From assembly GCA_964396245.1 (NCBI GenBank), contig CAYNEO010000018.1, positions 1 through 61,346 of the forward strand: a stretch of 61,346 nucleotides of DNA, written 5' to 3'. Source of the DNA: CAYNEO01 sp964396245 (lineage in GTDB: Bacteria; Zixibacteria; MSB-5A5; GN15; FEB-12). The notes below the pieces were generated by a model. It had not been told where the DNA came from. It searched no databases and saw nothing but the letters and a program-made list of their open reading frames with translations. Positions within the stretch are counted from its first letter, which is position 1, and every line of letters starts with the position of its first letter. A program made the translations under genes and the position numbers. Positions 1-7,983 of the stretch are shown in pieces.

Positions 1-1
1 C

Positions 2-964
2 CACACGTTCAAGGAGGAAAACCGGGCGTTGAAATGGGAGATTGATTCTCTCGAACGGTTACATGATCAACTCGGCGCACTGAAAGACGATGAAGACGCC
101 ACGGAGGTGATGAAACAGGTTCGTGTTCGTTTTAATGCGTTGAGCGATGTCGAAAAACATTACCGGCGGAAAGAGAACCTTTTGTTCCCGTTTTTGGAGA
201 AATATGGCATCACCGGTCCACCGACCGTGATGTGGGGCAAACATGATGAAACACGAGAGCTACTGAAAGCGGCTCACGAGGCGCTAAGCGAGATGGGCGT
301 GATTTCCGCCGGCGAAGCAAAAGCGGTGGTAGATCTGGTTCTCCGACCGGCATCGAATTCAATCGACGAGATGATTTACAAGGAAGAGGAAATCCTCTTC
401 CCCATGTGCCTGGATACCCTGTCGGACCGAGATTGGTACAGCATATACACGCAGAGTCCCGAGATCGGGTATTGCCTGTATGACCCGACTGACGAGTGGC
501 GCCCGGATACTGTCGAAATACCGGAGTCAGTTGCGACCGAGGAGGACCGGATACAGTTACCCTCGGGCAGCCTGACACCGACAGAACTCAATGCCATGCT
601 GAACACGATCCCGTTCGACCTGACATTCGTGGACAGGGATGACACCGTAAGGTATTTCACGCAAGGGCGGGAGCGGATATTTTCCCGCAACCGGGCCATA
701 ATCGGCCGCAAGGTGCAGTTATGTCATCCGCCGGGCAGCGTGCACATTGTCCAGCAGATTCTCGATGATTTCCGGTCCGGACGGGAGAATCACGCGCCGT
801 TCTGGATCGACCTTCAGGGACGGTTTATCCATATCGAGTATTTTGCCCTCCGGGACAAGAATGGGGACTACCTGGGGACGCTCGAAGTAAGCCAGGACCT
901 CACGCAGAAGCGGGCGCTCGAAGGTCAGCAGCGGCTGCTCTCGTACGCAAAGGAAAACTCATGA
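2..964 (+). CDS. DUF438 / hemerythrin / PAS protein, 5'-truncated by the window edge
   Basis: The reading frame is open to the left edge (H-T-F-K-E-E-N-R-A-L from base 2), which matches the end of a DUF438 domain, so the true start lies outside. A TTG at 29 is an internal codon. After the DUF438 remnant come a hemerythrin-like four-helix region with HYRRKENLLFPFLE, KHDE and EEEILFP (diiron-ligand-type His/Glu positions), then a PAS domain from about nt 590 to 930. Family knowledge: DUF438-hemerythrin-PAS proteins are cytosolic and thought to sense oxygen, NO or redox state. No output domain is seen. The stop overlaps the next ATG (ATGA), so the two genes are probably co-translated. Domain assignment is confident; the ligand is unknown. 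Confidence 0.85.
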   Translation, partial: HTFKEENRALKWEIDSLERLHDQLGALKDDEDATEVMKQVRVRFNALSDVEKHYRRKENLLFPFLEKYGITGPPTVMWGKHDETRELLKAAHEALSEMGVISAGEAKAVVDLVLRPASNSIDEMIYKEEEILFPMCLDTLSDRDWYSIYTQSPEIGYCLYDPTDEWRPDTVEIPESVATEEDRIQLPSGSLTPTELNAMLNTIPFDLTFVDRDDTVRYFTQGRERIFSRNRAIIGRKVQLCHPPGSVHIVQQILDDFRSGRENHAPFWIDLQGRFIHIEYFALRDKNGDYLGTLEVSQDLTQKRALEGQQRLLSYAKENS

Positions 965-1497
965 GCGACTGCGGCGAACATACGGCGATCACTCCCGAGA
1001 CAAAGGTGGCCCGCCTGCTGGAAGCATATCCTCAGCTCGAAGAGAAGTTGATTGAATTGGCGCCGGCTTTTGCGAAACTTCGCAACCCGCTTCTGAGGAA
1101 AACAGTGGCCAAAGTCACGACTCTTCGACAGGCGGCAAAGGTTGGCAATATATCGCTGGCGACCCTCGTTAACACTCTTCGCGCCGAGCTGGGACAATCA
1201 ACTGAAGATACTGCTGTCGATGAAACCGGCAACGATACAGCGGAAACGCCTGATTGGTTCGATCAATCAAAGATCGCCGAGCGGTTTGATGCCCGCGATA
1301 TGATCGAACGGGGCCAACAGCCGATGGGCACCGTGATGTCGGGCCTTTCCCGGCTGAACCCCGGTGAAATATACGAACTGACCACCGGGTTTGTGCCCGC
1401 GCCATTGATCGACCTGGCGGTCAAACAAGGGTTCTCCAGCTTTCACCGCGCCGAAACCACCGACCTCGTGCGGACTTATTTCCGGAAACCGAACTGA
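961..1497 (+). CDS. DUF1858 plus DUF2249 two-domain protein
   Basis: This 178-residue soluble protein starts at an ATG that overlaps the stop of the hemerythrin/PAS gene. The N-terminal part (about 12-75) resembles DUF1858: a short helical domain with the pattern K-V-A-x-L-L-E-x-Y-P-Q-L, then a run of helices. The C-terminal part (about 100-175) resembles DUF2249: F-D-A-R-D near its start, then L-N-P-G-E-I-Y-E-L and a final G-F-x-x-F. DUF1858 and DUF2249 often sit beside DUF438 and hemerythrin proteins in anaerobes, which fits this neighbourhood. A shared role in redox or nitrosative-stress sensing or repair is inference. No catalytic residues are visible. Confidence 0.75.
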   Translation: MSDCGEHTAITPETKVARLLEAYPQLEEKLIELAPAFAKLRNPLLRKTVAKVTTLRQAAKVGNISLATLVNTLRAELGQSTEDTAVDETGNDTAETPDWFDQSKIAERFDARDMIERGQQPMGTVMSGLSRLNPGEIYELTTGFVPAPLIDLAVKQGFSSFHRAETTDLVRTYFRKPN

Positions 1498-1637
1498 TCC
1501 GCATTCTCAAATTCTCCCCATAATCGGTTGCTCCCGAAGAATCGACCATTTAGATTCAACGGTAGCAATGGAAGTACGCAAATGACAGCATTTACCTTTC
1601 TGTCGGTTTATCCGGCGGCATGGAAGGCGCAGAGGAT

Positions 1638-2555
1638 ATGAGCCTACGTCCCTTGATTATCGGCACCCGGGGTTCCGATCTGGCCATGTGGCAGGCCAAC
1701 CGTGTCAAAGAAGCGTTAACCGCCCACGGCGGCGGGAAAATCACTATCAAGACGATCACGACAAAAGGGGACGCCAAGCAGAACGTGGCGTTCGGTCAGC
1801 TCGAGGGTCAGGGCTTTTTCACCCGCGAGATCGAGGACTCGCTGCTGGCGCGCGAGATCGATCTGGCCGTGCATTCGCTGAAAGACCTGATGACCACGCA
1901 GCCGGAAGGATTGAAAATCGGGGCGGTGGGTTTCCGCGATGACCGCCGCGATGTGCTGTTGATCCGTCCGGACGCCTACGCCGAGGGCGGTGTTCTACCG
2001 GTCAAAGAAGGCGGCGTGGTCGGCACCAGTTCAATGCGAAGGCAATGCCAGGTGGCGCACCATAATCCGTATCTGATGACCGCGGACATAAGGGGCAATG
2101 TCCCCACGCGTATCAATAAGCTCCGTGAAGGACAATACGACGCTCTCATCCTTGCCGCTGCCGGACTCCAGCGCCTGGAAGTAGATCTCACTGATTTGAT
2201 CGCGATCTACATGGACGCGGAGCTTTTCCTGCCCGCTCCGGGTCAGGGGATGCTGGCGATAGAAATTCGGGACGATGATCCCGAGGTCGAGAAGTTCGTG
2301 GCAAAACTCGGCACCGACCAGGACATTATCGAAACCGAACTCGAGCGGGGTCTACTGAAACGGTTCGACTCGGGCTGCTCGCTACCGCTCGGCGTTCGAT
2401 CATTCATCGTCCGCGACAAATACCGACTCGTGGCGATTCTCGGGCTCAAAGAGGGCGGTACATGGTTGGCGCCGCGGCGGTGTGACGTTACGGGGAATAA
2501 TCTTCAGGTGATCGTCGATCGCTGCCACCGCAGACTGACCGCACCATCGGGCTAA
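1638..2555 (+). CDS. hemC: Hydroxymethylbilane synthase (porphobilinogen deaminase)
   Basis: This enzyme joins four porphobilinogen units into hydroxymethylbilane in tetrapyrrole synthesis, in the cytosol. The 305-residue product has the family landmarks IIGTRGSDLA at the N-terminus, AVHSLKDL with the catalytic Asp, GTSSMRRQCQ and ADIRGNVPTRI for cofactor and substrate binding, PAPGQGMLAIE, and FDSGCSLPLG with Cys247, which carries the dipyrromethane cofactor. A longer frame opens at an ATG at 1620, but that start lacks a ribosome binding site, whereas ATG 1638 follows GGAAGGCGCAGAGGA and gives the usual N-terminus. It stands alone, about 4 kb from hemL in the same pathway. A weak promoter-like TTGCTC-17-TAGATT lies at 1528-1556. 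Confidence 0.96.
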   Translation: MSLRPLIIGTRGSDLAMWQANRVKEALTAHGGGKITIKTITTKGDAKQNVAFGQLEGQGFFTREIEDSLLAREIDLAVHSLKDLMTTQPEGLKIGAVGFRDDRRDVLLIRPDAYAEGGVLPVKEGGVVGTSSMRRQCQVAHHNPYLMTADIRGNVPTRINKLREGQYDALILAAAGLQRLEVDLTDLIAIYMDAELFLPAPGQGMLAIEIRDDDPEVEKFVAKLGTDQDIIETELERGLLKRFDSGCSLPLGVRSFIVRDKYRLVAILGLKEGGTWLAPRRCDVTGNNLQVIVDRCHRRLTAPSG

Positions 2556-2705
2556 TTTATCGACACTCATTCTTCTCAAGATCAGTGATAGCCTTCAGGA
2601 TTTGGCAGCTTGCCCGACCTGATTTGGTTGTAATTGGTTTCTAAGTGATTGCCTTGTAACTCGCTTTGAATCCATGTCACTCCCCGGGGAACTTCTCCTA
2701 ATGAG

Positions 2706-2748
2706 GACTGTTTTAGTCTGCAATAGCTCAACAGTCAACTGAAAGGAG
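2706..2748 (+). promoter_or_regulatory. 5' leader inverted repeat and ribosome binding site of the SOD gene
   Basis: The 200 bases between hemC and the SOD gene contain a perfect 7-base inverted repeat, GACTGTT (2706-2712) and AACAGTC (2730-2736), directly before the strong ribosome binding site GAAAGGAG (2741-2748). It could be an operator or a leader hairpin. No clear promoter was found. A role in oxidative regulation is speculation. Confidence 0.25.
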
Positions 2749-2755
2749 AACTGTC

Positions 2756-3376
2756 ATGGCACACTCACTTCCCGATCTCGGGTATGAATACGACGCGCTG
2801 GAGCCGTATATCGATGCTGAGACAATGAAGATCCATTACACGAAGCATCACCAGGCGTATATCAACAAGCTCAACGCCGCGCTGGAGAAGCATAAGGACC
2901 TCCAGAGCAAGAGTGCCGTTGAGTTGCTGAAGGATATCAACAGCATTCCGGACGATATCCGCACGGCGGTCCGCAATCACGGCGGCGGTCATGTGAATCA
3001 CTCATTCTTCTGGCCGACCCTGAAGAAGGGCGTGAAGTTCGAGGGAGAAGTCGCCGAGGCGCTCAAGGAGAAGTTTGGCGGCCTTGACGGATTCAAGGAG
3101 AAATTCTCCGCCGCGGCGGCGGGCGTTTTCGGCAGCGGCTGGGCGTGGCTGGTACTCGACAACAGCGAGTTGAAGATTGTCGGCACGCCGAATCAGGATT
3201 CCCCGCTCATGCAGGGCATGCTGCCGATACTCGGGCTGGACGTCTGGGAGCATGCATACTACCTGAAGTACCAGAACCGTCGGCCGGAATATATCGAGGC
3301 GTTTTTCAACGTCATCAACTGGCAGAGAATCAACGAAAACTACAAGCAGGTACAGAAGAAGGTTTTCGCTCTCTAA
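2756..3376 (+). CDS. sodA: Superoxide dismutase, Mn-type (Fe/Mn family)
   Basis: It dismutates superoxide to oxygen and peroxide in the cytosol; there is no signal peptide. The full-length 206-residue protein keeps all four metal ligands: His27, His82, Asp162 and His166 (DVWEHAYYL). The GGGHVNHSFFW motif and the NQDSPL stretch are typical of manganese rather than iron enzymes, but cambialistic use cannot be excluded from sequence. The start has a strong ribosome binding site (GAAAGGAG). Its last codons form the left arm of a perfect terminator stem. The pnt operon converges from the other side. Confidence 0.96.
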   Translation: MAHSLPDLGYEYDALEPYIDAETMKIHYTKHHQAYINKLNAALEKHKDLQSKSAVELLKDINSIPDDIRTAVRNHGGGHVNHSFFWPTLKKGVKFEGEVAEALKEKFGGLDGFKEKFSAAAAGVFGSGWAWLVLDNSELKIVGTPNQDSPLMQGMLPILGLDVWEHAYYLKYQNRRPEYIEAFFNVINWQRINENYKQVQKKVFAL

Positions 3377-3393
3377 GAGCGAAAACCTTTTTT
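3361..3393 (+). terminator. Rho-independent terminator overlapping the sodA stop codon
   Basis: GGTTTTCGCTCT (3361-3372), a three-base loop, then AGAGCGAAAACC (3376-3387) form a perfect 12-bp stem followed by six T. The left arm is the 3' end of the SOD coding sequence and the stop codon falls in and next to the loop. It also lies just beyond the pntB stop on the other strand and may work both ways. Confidence 0.9.
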
Positions 3394-4782
3394 CTACGTT
3401 TCTTTGACCGCGGCAATCAGTTCCATGACAGCCTTGCGGGCATCATTGAAGAACATCAGGGTATTGTCGGCGGCAAACAAGGGGTTGGGGATACCGGCAA
3501 AACCGGGGCTGAGACTTCGCTTGATCACGACAACATACCGAGCCTGATCGACATTTAAGATAGGCATGCCGGCGATAGGTGAATTGCTTTCTTCGCGCGC
3601 CACCGGATTGACAACGTCGTTGGCGCCGATCACTATCGCTACGTCGGTTTCGGGGAAGGTCGGATTGATTTCTTCCATTGTTTTCAATTTATCGTAATCG
3701 ACATTGGCTTCGGCGAGCAACACGTTCATATGGCCCGGCATACGTCCGGCGACCGGGTGAATAGCGAACTCCACCTCAATCCCCTTCGATTCGAGCAAAT
3801 TCGCGAGATCCCGCACGGCGTGTTGTGCCTGCGCGACCGCCATGCCGTACCCGGGAACGATCACGACCCGGTGAGCACCATCGAACAGCATCGCGACCTC
3901 TTCGGCCGTGGTGGATTTAATCTTGCCGGCATAGACATCGTCGGCCGAGGCGGTTTCGGCGGTCGGGCCCATCACGCCAAAGAGAACATTAGTGAGCGAG
4001 CGGTTCATCGCTTTGCACATGATATTGGTCAGGATGATACCCGACGCTCCGACTAACGAACCGGCGATAATGAGTACGTTATTTTGCAGGACAAAACCGG
4101 TGGCGGCCGCTGCCAGACCGGAGTAGGAGTTCAGCAGCGCGATGACGACCGGCATATCGGCTCCGCCGATGGGCAGAACAAGGGTGATTCCGAGCACCGA
4201 GGCGACTATTACAATTGCCCAGTATACGGTCGTCATTTCCGGCTGCAGGGCAAGCAGGACGCCGAGAGCGAGCGCCGCCAGAAACAGCAGGGCGTTGAAA
4301 GTCTTTTGCCCCGGATAGGTGACGGCATTTTCCGTAATCACTCCCTGGAGTTTTCCGAAAGCCACGAGACTGCCCCAGAATGTCACCGAGCCGATCAAAC
4401 CGGAGGCGGCGGTGGAGATGATAAATCGATCGCCAACCGGCATTCCGCTGTGAAGTAACTCGAACAGAGCCGCTCCGGCAACAAGTGTCGACGCTCCGCC
4501 GCCGAAACCGTTGAAGAGGGCCACGAGTTGGGGCATAGCAGTCATTTCGATCTTGACCGCCAGAATAGTACCTACGGCCGCGCCCACGATGATGCCGATT
4601 ATGATCATCTCGTAGCTGACGATGTGACGGTCGAGGAGTGTGACGACGATAGCCAGGAACATGCCCAGCGCACCGAGAAGGTTACCCCGAACCGCTGTCC
4701 GCGGGTGAGTCAGGCCCTTCAGCCCGAGAATGAAGAGTATCGATGCAACCAGATAAGCAAAATTAACAGCTGATAACGGCAT
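3394..4782 (-). CDS. pntB: NAD(P) transhydrogenase subunit beta
   Basis: This is the membrane and NADP(H)-binding subunit of the proton-translocating transhydrogenase, which couples hydride transfer from NADH to NADP+ to proton re-entry. The 462-residue product has about nine N-terminal membrane segments (roughly 1-260, including FNGFGGGASTLV and IGGADMPVVIALLNSYSGLAAAATGF). The soluble NADP domain III follows, with VVIVPGYGMAVAQAQHAV, HPVAGRMPGHMNVLLAEA, DVAIVIGANDVVNP and the terminal KRSLSPGFAGI-NPLF motif. It is the last gene of a three-gene operon; the ATG at 4782 follows GAGGAAATAT. Confidence 0.97.
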   Translation of the reverse strand: MPLSAVNFAYLVASILFILGLKGLTHPRTAVRGNLLGALGMFLAIVVTLLDRHIVSYEMIIIGIIVGAAVGTILAVKIEMTAMPQLVALFNGFGGGASTLVAGAALFELLHSGMPVGDRFIISTAASGLIGSVTFWGSLVAFGKLQGVITENAVTYPGQKTFNALLFLAALALGVLLALQPEMTTVYWAIVIVASVLGITLVLPIGGADMPVVIALLNSYSGLAAAATGFVLQNNVLIIAGSLVGASGIILTNIMCKAMNRSLTNVLFGVMGPTAETASADDVYAGKIKSTTAEEVAMLFDGAHRVVIVPGYGMAVAQAQHAVRDLANLLESKGIEVEFAIHPVAGRMPGHMNVLLAEANVDYDKLKTMEEINPTFPETDVAIVIGANDVVNPVAREESNSPIAGMPILNVDQARYVVVIKRSLSPGFAGIPNPLFAADNTLMFFNDARKAVMELIAAVKET

Positions 4783-4797
4783 ATATTTCCTCGAAAG

Positions 4798-5076
4798 TTA
4801 CTTCCTGCGAAACATCTTGAGCATGCGGTGAGTCACGAGGAAACCACCGACGACATTGATCGTGGCAAATATCACGGCAACAAGACCGAGTGCCGTAGTG
4901 AGAGTCGTATCTTTTGTCCCGGAGGACAGGATGGCGCCGATGAGCGTGATGCCCGAGATGGCGTTTGATCCGGACATCAATGGCGTATGCAATGTCGGCG
5001 GTACCTTGGTTATCACTTCGAAGCCGACGAATATCGCCAGGACGAATACGGTTATGATCATCACCAGGGATTCCAT
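4798..5076 (-). CDS. pntAB: NAD(P) transhydrogenase subunit alpha, membrane part (alpha-2)
   Basis: A 92-residue membrane protein with three predicted helices and the conserved VPPTLHTPLMSGSNAISG motif of the transhydrogenase alpha subunit membrane domain. In three-component enzymes this domain is separate from the NAD-binding alpha-1 subunit, as here. I prefer the ATG at 5076: it follows AAGGAGG at a workable distance, while the GTG at 5088 overlaps that ribosome binding site. It lies between pntAA (stop at 5093) and pntB (start at 4782) on the same strand, and all three are presumably co-transcribed. Confidence 0.93.
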   Translation of the reverse strand: MESLVMIITVFVLAIFVGFEVITKVPPTLHTPLMSGSNAISGITLIGAILSSGTKDTTLTTALGLVAVIFATINVVGGFLVTHRMLKMFRRK

Positions 5077-5092
5077 ATCCTGAAGCACCTCC

Positions 5093-6289
5093 TTATTGCT
5101 GCGTTTCCGGCTTGTTACCGGTCAGTTCTCGCACCTGCTCGTTGACCACCTGACCGTCGAACGTGAGCATCGTGCCCTTGATAATTTCATCATCGCGGTT
5201 GGGCTGCATGCCGCCGTTCTTGAGGATGTGACGGACCAGCGACAGCACGTTCCGCGAGTACATCTGGCTGGCGTGATATGGTGTCGTCGAGGGCAGATTG
5301 GTGGGCCCGAATATCTTCACGTGGTTTTCCTCGACCGTTTCATCGGGCCTGGTCAGTTCGCAGTTGCCGCCGCGTTCGGCGGCCAGATCGACAATAATTG
5401 ACCCGGGACGCATGCGGTCAACGACATCTTTATTGATCAAGACCGGGGCTTTTTTGCCCGGGACCGCGGCGGTCGTAATGACAACATCGCTGTCTTCCAC
5501 CACGTCGGCCATCATCTGCTGCTGCCGGCGGTAAAACTCCTCGCCCATCTCTTTAGCATAGCCACCCTTGCCTTCCGCATCCTGTGACTCCATCTCCAGT
5601 TCCACGAACCGTGCCCCGAGACTCTGGACCTGTTCTTTAACCGCCGGACGGACATCGAATGCCTTGACCACCGCTCCCAAACGCCGCGCGGTCGCGATCG
5701 CCTGCAGACCGGCAACACCGGCGCCGATGACAAACACGTGGGCCGGGGAGATGGTCCCGCTGGCGGTCATCATCAGGGGAAACATTTTCGGTGACTGCTC
5801 GGCGGCCATCACCACGGCCTGATAACCGGAGATGGTAGCCATCGACGACAGCGCATCCATGGACTGGGCGCGAGTAATGCGCGGTATTAACTCCATGGCA
5901 TAGGCTGTCACACCCTTCCTGGCGACCTGCCGGGCAATGCCGGACTCGCTGAGGGGTTCAAAGTGACCGATTATCACTTGCCCGGAGCGATATAGATCGA
6001 GGTCGGCTTTGCCCTTGTCGGGATTGGCGCCAACCGCACGAACCTGAAGGATCATGTCGGCCTTTTGAAAGAGCTCCTTGCGCTCCGAGACAATTTCGGC
6101 GCCTTTCTCGGTATAGGCGGCGTCAGTAAAGCCGCTCAGGGCGCCGGCGCCGGATTCGACGTATACCTTCGCGCCTTCCTTGATCAAGCTCGCGGCGACA
6201 TCCGGGATCATTGCCACCCGTCGTTCGCCCGGGAATGTCTCTTTGGGAACGCCGATCGATATCGAGGTAGTTGTAGTTTCTTCAGCCAT
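5093..6289 (-). CDS. pntAA: NAD(P) transhydrogenase subunit alpha, NAD-binding part (alpha-1)
   Basis: This is the soluble NAD(H)-binding domain I of the transhydrogenase, related to alanine dehydrogenase. Visible family motifs are GVPKETFPGERRVAM at the N-terminus, YAMELIPRITRAQSMDALSS, the Rossmann loop VIGAGVAGLQAIATARRLGA, FDVRPAVKEQVQSLGA, and GSIIVDLAAERGGNCELT. I start it at ATG 6289 (398 residues); the frame can be extended to a TTG at 6307, but those six codons are not family-like. First gene of the pntAA-pntAB-pntB operon, with a near-consensus promoter about 170 bases upstream. Confidence 0.96.
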   Translation of the reverse strand: MAEETTTTSISIGVPKETFPGERRVAMIPDVAASLIKEGAKVYVESGAGALSGFTDAAYTEKGAEIVSERKELFQKADMILQVRAVGANPDKGKADLDLYRSGQVIIGHFEPLSESGIARQVARKGVTAYAMELIPRITRAQSMDALSSMATISGYQAVVMAAEQSPKMFPLMMTASGTISPAHVFVIGAGVAGLQAIATARRLGAVVKAFDVRPAVKEQVQSLGARFVELEMESQDAEGKGGYAKEMGEEFYRRQQQMMADVVEDSDVVITTAAVPGKKAPVLINKDVVDRMRPGSIIVDLAAERGGNCELTRPDETVEENHVKIFGPTNLPSTTPYHASQMYSRNVLSLVRHILKNGGMQPNRDDEIIKGTMLTFDGQVVNEQVRELTGNKPETQQ

Positions 6290-6465
6290 ACCTGTGCGAT
6301 TTCTCAATTTATGGGCTTCCGGCGGCGGGCAGGCCCCGCTCGCCGTTTCTATGTTGTTCCTAATAACATACTTGCGCGTTGCATGTGCCCGAAAAAATGG
6401 ACTGATTGGACCGGGTGAACCCCGCTGATGATGTCGCGCACCCGTCTCATGGATAACCTTGGTCT

Positions 6466-6493
6466 ATTATAAAGGATCGACCGGCAGTGTCAA
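6466..6493 (-). promoter_or_regulatory. Sigma-70-type promoter of the pnt operon
   Basis: Read on the minus strand, TTGACA (6493-6488) is followed after 16 bases by a perfect TATAAT (6471-6466). Transcription would start near 6458, giving a leader of about 170 bases before pntAA. The leader has GC-rich short inverted repeats near 6325-6345 but no riboswitch that I recognise. Confidence 0.75.
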
Positions 6494-6550
6494 GCCGAAA
6501 AGCTACGGCGGTAGATTTCTATGCCGCAAAGCGACAGCCATGCATCCGCG

Positions 6551-6579
6551 TTGACAATCTGCCCTCCCCGCCGTAGTAT
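6551..6579 (+). promoter_or_regulatory. Sigma-70-type promoter of hemL
   Basis: TTGACA at 6551-6556, a 17-base spacer and TAGTAT at 6574-6579 make a near-consensus promoter about 30-40 bases before the hemL ATG. It is arranged back to back with the pnt promoter in the 327-base divergent region 6290-6616. Confidence 0.75.
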
Positions 6580-6616
6580 GGCGTAACGGAATCTCAAACT
6601 GCAAACCGGGACGGAA

Positions 6617-7906
6617 ATGGCACATATCGAAAAGTCGAAAGAACTGATGAAACTGGCGGAACTGGTCATGCCGGGCGGAGTTGATTCTCCGGTGCGGGCT
6701 TTCAAGTCGGTCGGGGGAACGCCGCGTTTTATTGAAAAGGGCCAAGGAGCGTACCTGTACGATGTCGACGGCAATCGCTACCTGGACTTTTGCTGTTCGT
6801 GGGGTCCGCTTATCCTCGGGCATGCCGATTTCGACGTCGTTACCGCCGTGACCGAGCAGGCGGCGCTGGGCACCACTTACGGGGCCACGAGCCCGCTGGA
6901 GTACGAGCTGGCCAGGTTCATAGTCGATCGCGTGGCTCCGGTCGAGAAGATCAGGTTTGTATCGTCGGGAACGGAAGCGGTGATGTCGGCTATCCGGCTG
7001 GCGCGAGGGTTCACCGGTCGCGACATGATCCTCAAATTCGAGGGGTGTTATCACGGCCATTCGGATTACCTGTTGGTAAAGGCCGGGTCGGGACTGGTGA
7101 CATTCGGTCATCCGTCGTCGGCCGGTGTACCGGAATCGATTACGAGTCAGACCTCCGTGCTTCCGCTCGATGATGAAGAGGTCCTCGAGGCATTCTTCAA
7201 AGAGCACGGCGACACATTGGCCACGGTGATAATCGAAGGCATTCCGGCCAACAACGGGCTGTTGATACAGCGAGAAGGATATATCCGCAAGTTGAGGGAG
7301 TTGAGCGAAAAACATGGAGCGTTGCTGATTTTTGATGAAGTTATTACCGGTTTCCGTCTCGGACTCGGCGGGGCGGCAGAGTATTACGGAGTTACGCCCG
7401 ATTTGATGACATTCGGCAAAGTCATTGGCGGCGGATTGCCGGTCGGCGCGTTCGGGGGGCGGGCGGATATCATGAGCAATTTATCGCCGCTGGGACCGGT
7501 ATATCAGGCCGGGACCCTGTCCGGTAATCCCGTTGCGATGGCCGCCGGACTCGCTACTCTGAGGAAGCTCGAGGATGGAAAGGTGTATGCGGAACTCGAA
7601 AGACGTACCGCCAAGTTTGTTGAACAACTGAAAGCCGCGCTCAGCGATACCCCGTGCACTATCGTTCGCGCCGGGTCGATATTCTGGCCGGCATTTCAGG
7701 ATGCGGCGCCCCGTAAAGCCTCGGATATCGCATCGCATGGAATTGACATATTTAATCGCATTCACAGCCCGCTTCTCGATGCCGGTATATATCTGCCGCC
7801 TTCGGGTTACGAAGTCTGTTTCGTTTCGACCGCACATTCGGAACAGATACTGGCAGATGCCGCCGCCACGATAGCCGAGACAATTAATTCCACACTGTCT
7901 GCATAA
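6617..7906 (+). CDS. hemL: Glutamate-1-semialdehyde 2,1-aminomutase
   Basis: This PLP enzyme converts glutamate-1-semialdehyde to 5-aminolevulinate, the first committed tetrapyrrole precursor in the C5 pathway. The 429-residue product shows MPGGVDSPVRAFKSVGG, the substrate loop FVSSGTEAVMSAIRLARG, YHGHSDYLLVKAGSG, LIFDEVITGFR and the PLP lysine Lys268 in TFGKVIGGGLPVGAFGG, then GTLSGNPVAM. Length and order match the family. The start follows GGGACGGAA and its own promoter. It supplies substrate upstream of the hemC step encoded at 1638. Confidence 0.97.
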   Translation: MAHIEKSKELMKLAELVMPGGVDSPVRAFKSVGGTPRFIEKGQGAYLYDVDGNRYLDFCCSWGPLILGHADFDVVTAVTEQAALGTTYGATSPLEYELARFIVDRVAPVEKIRFVSSGTEAVMSAIRLARGFTGRDMILKFEGCYHGHSDYLLVKAGSGLVTFGHPSSAGVPESITSQTSVLPLDDEEVLEAFFKEHGDTLATVIIEGIPANNGLLIQREGYIRKLRELSEKHGALLIFDEVITGFRLGLGGAAEYYGVTPDLMTFGKVIGGGLPVGAFGGRADIMSNLSPLGPVYQAGTLSGNPVAMAAGLATLRKLEDGKVYAELERRTAKFVEQLKAALSDTPCTIVRAGSIFWPAFQDAAPRKASDIASHGIDIFNRIHSPLLDAGIYLPPSGYEVCFVSTAHSEQILADAAATIAETINSTLSA

Positions 7907-7925
7907 TCCTTCCCTGGCACAAAGC

Positions 7926-7959
7926 AAAAAAGAAAGGACAGCCCCCAAAGAGGCTGTCC
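7926..7959 (-). terminator. Terminator of the first subtilase gene
   Basis: GGACAGCC (7936-7943) and GGCTGTCC (7952-7959) form an 8-bp stem with an 8-base loop. On the minus strand it is followed by a T-rich tail (TTTCTTTTTT). It lies 24 bases past the stop of the subtilase at 7984 and also separates it from hemL. Confidence 0.8.
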
Positions 7960-7983
7960 CATTCTCCTGTCAGAGTGTCAGGA

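Noticed and set aside
6503..7315. A 270-codon open frame on the minus strand opposite hemL
   Set aside because: It covers the hemL promoter and start in antisense, and the protein has no recognisable domain.
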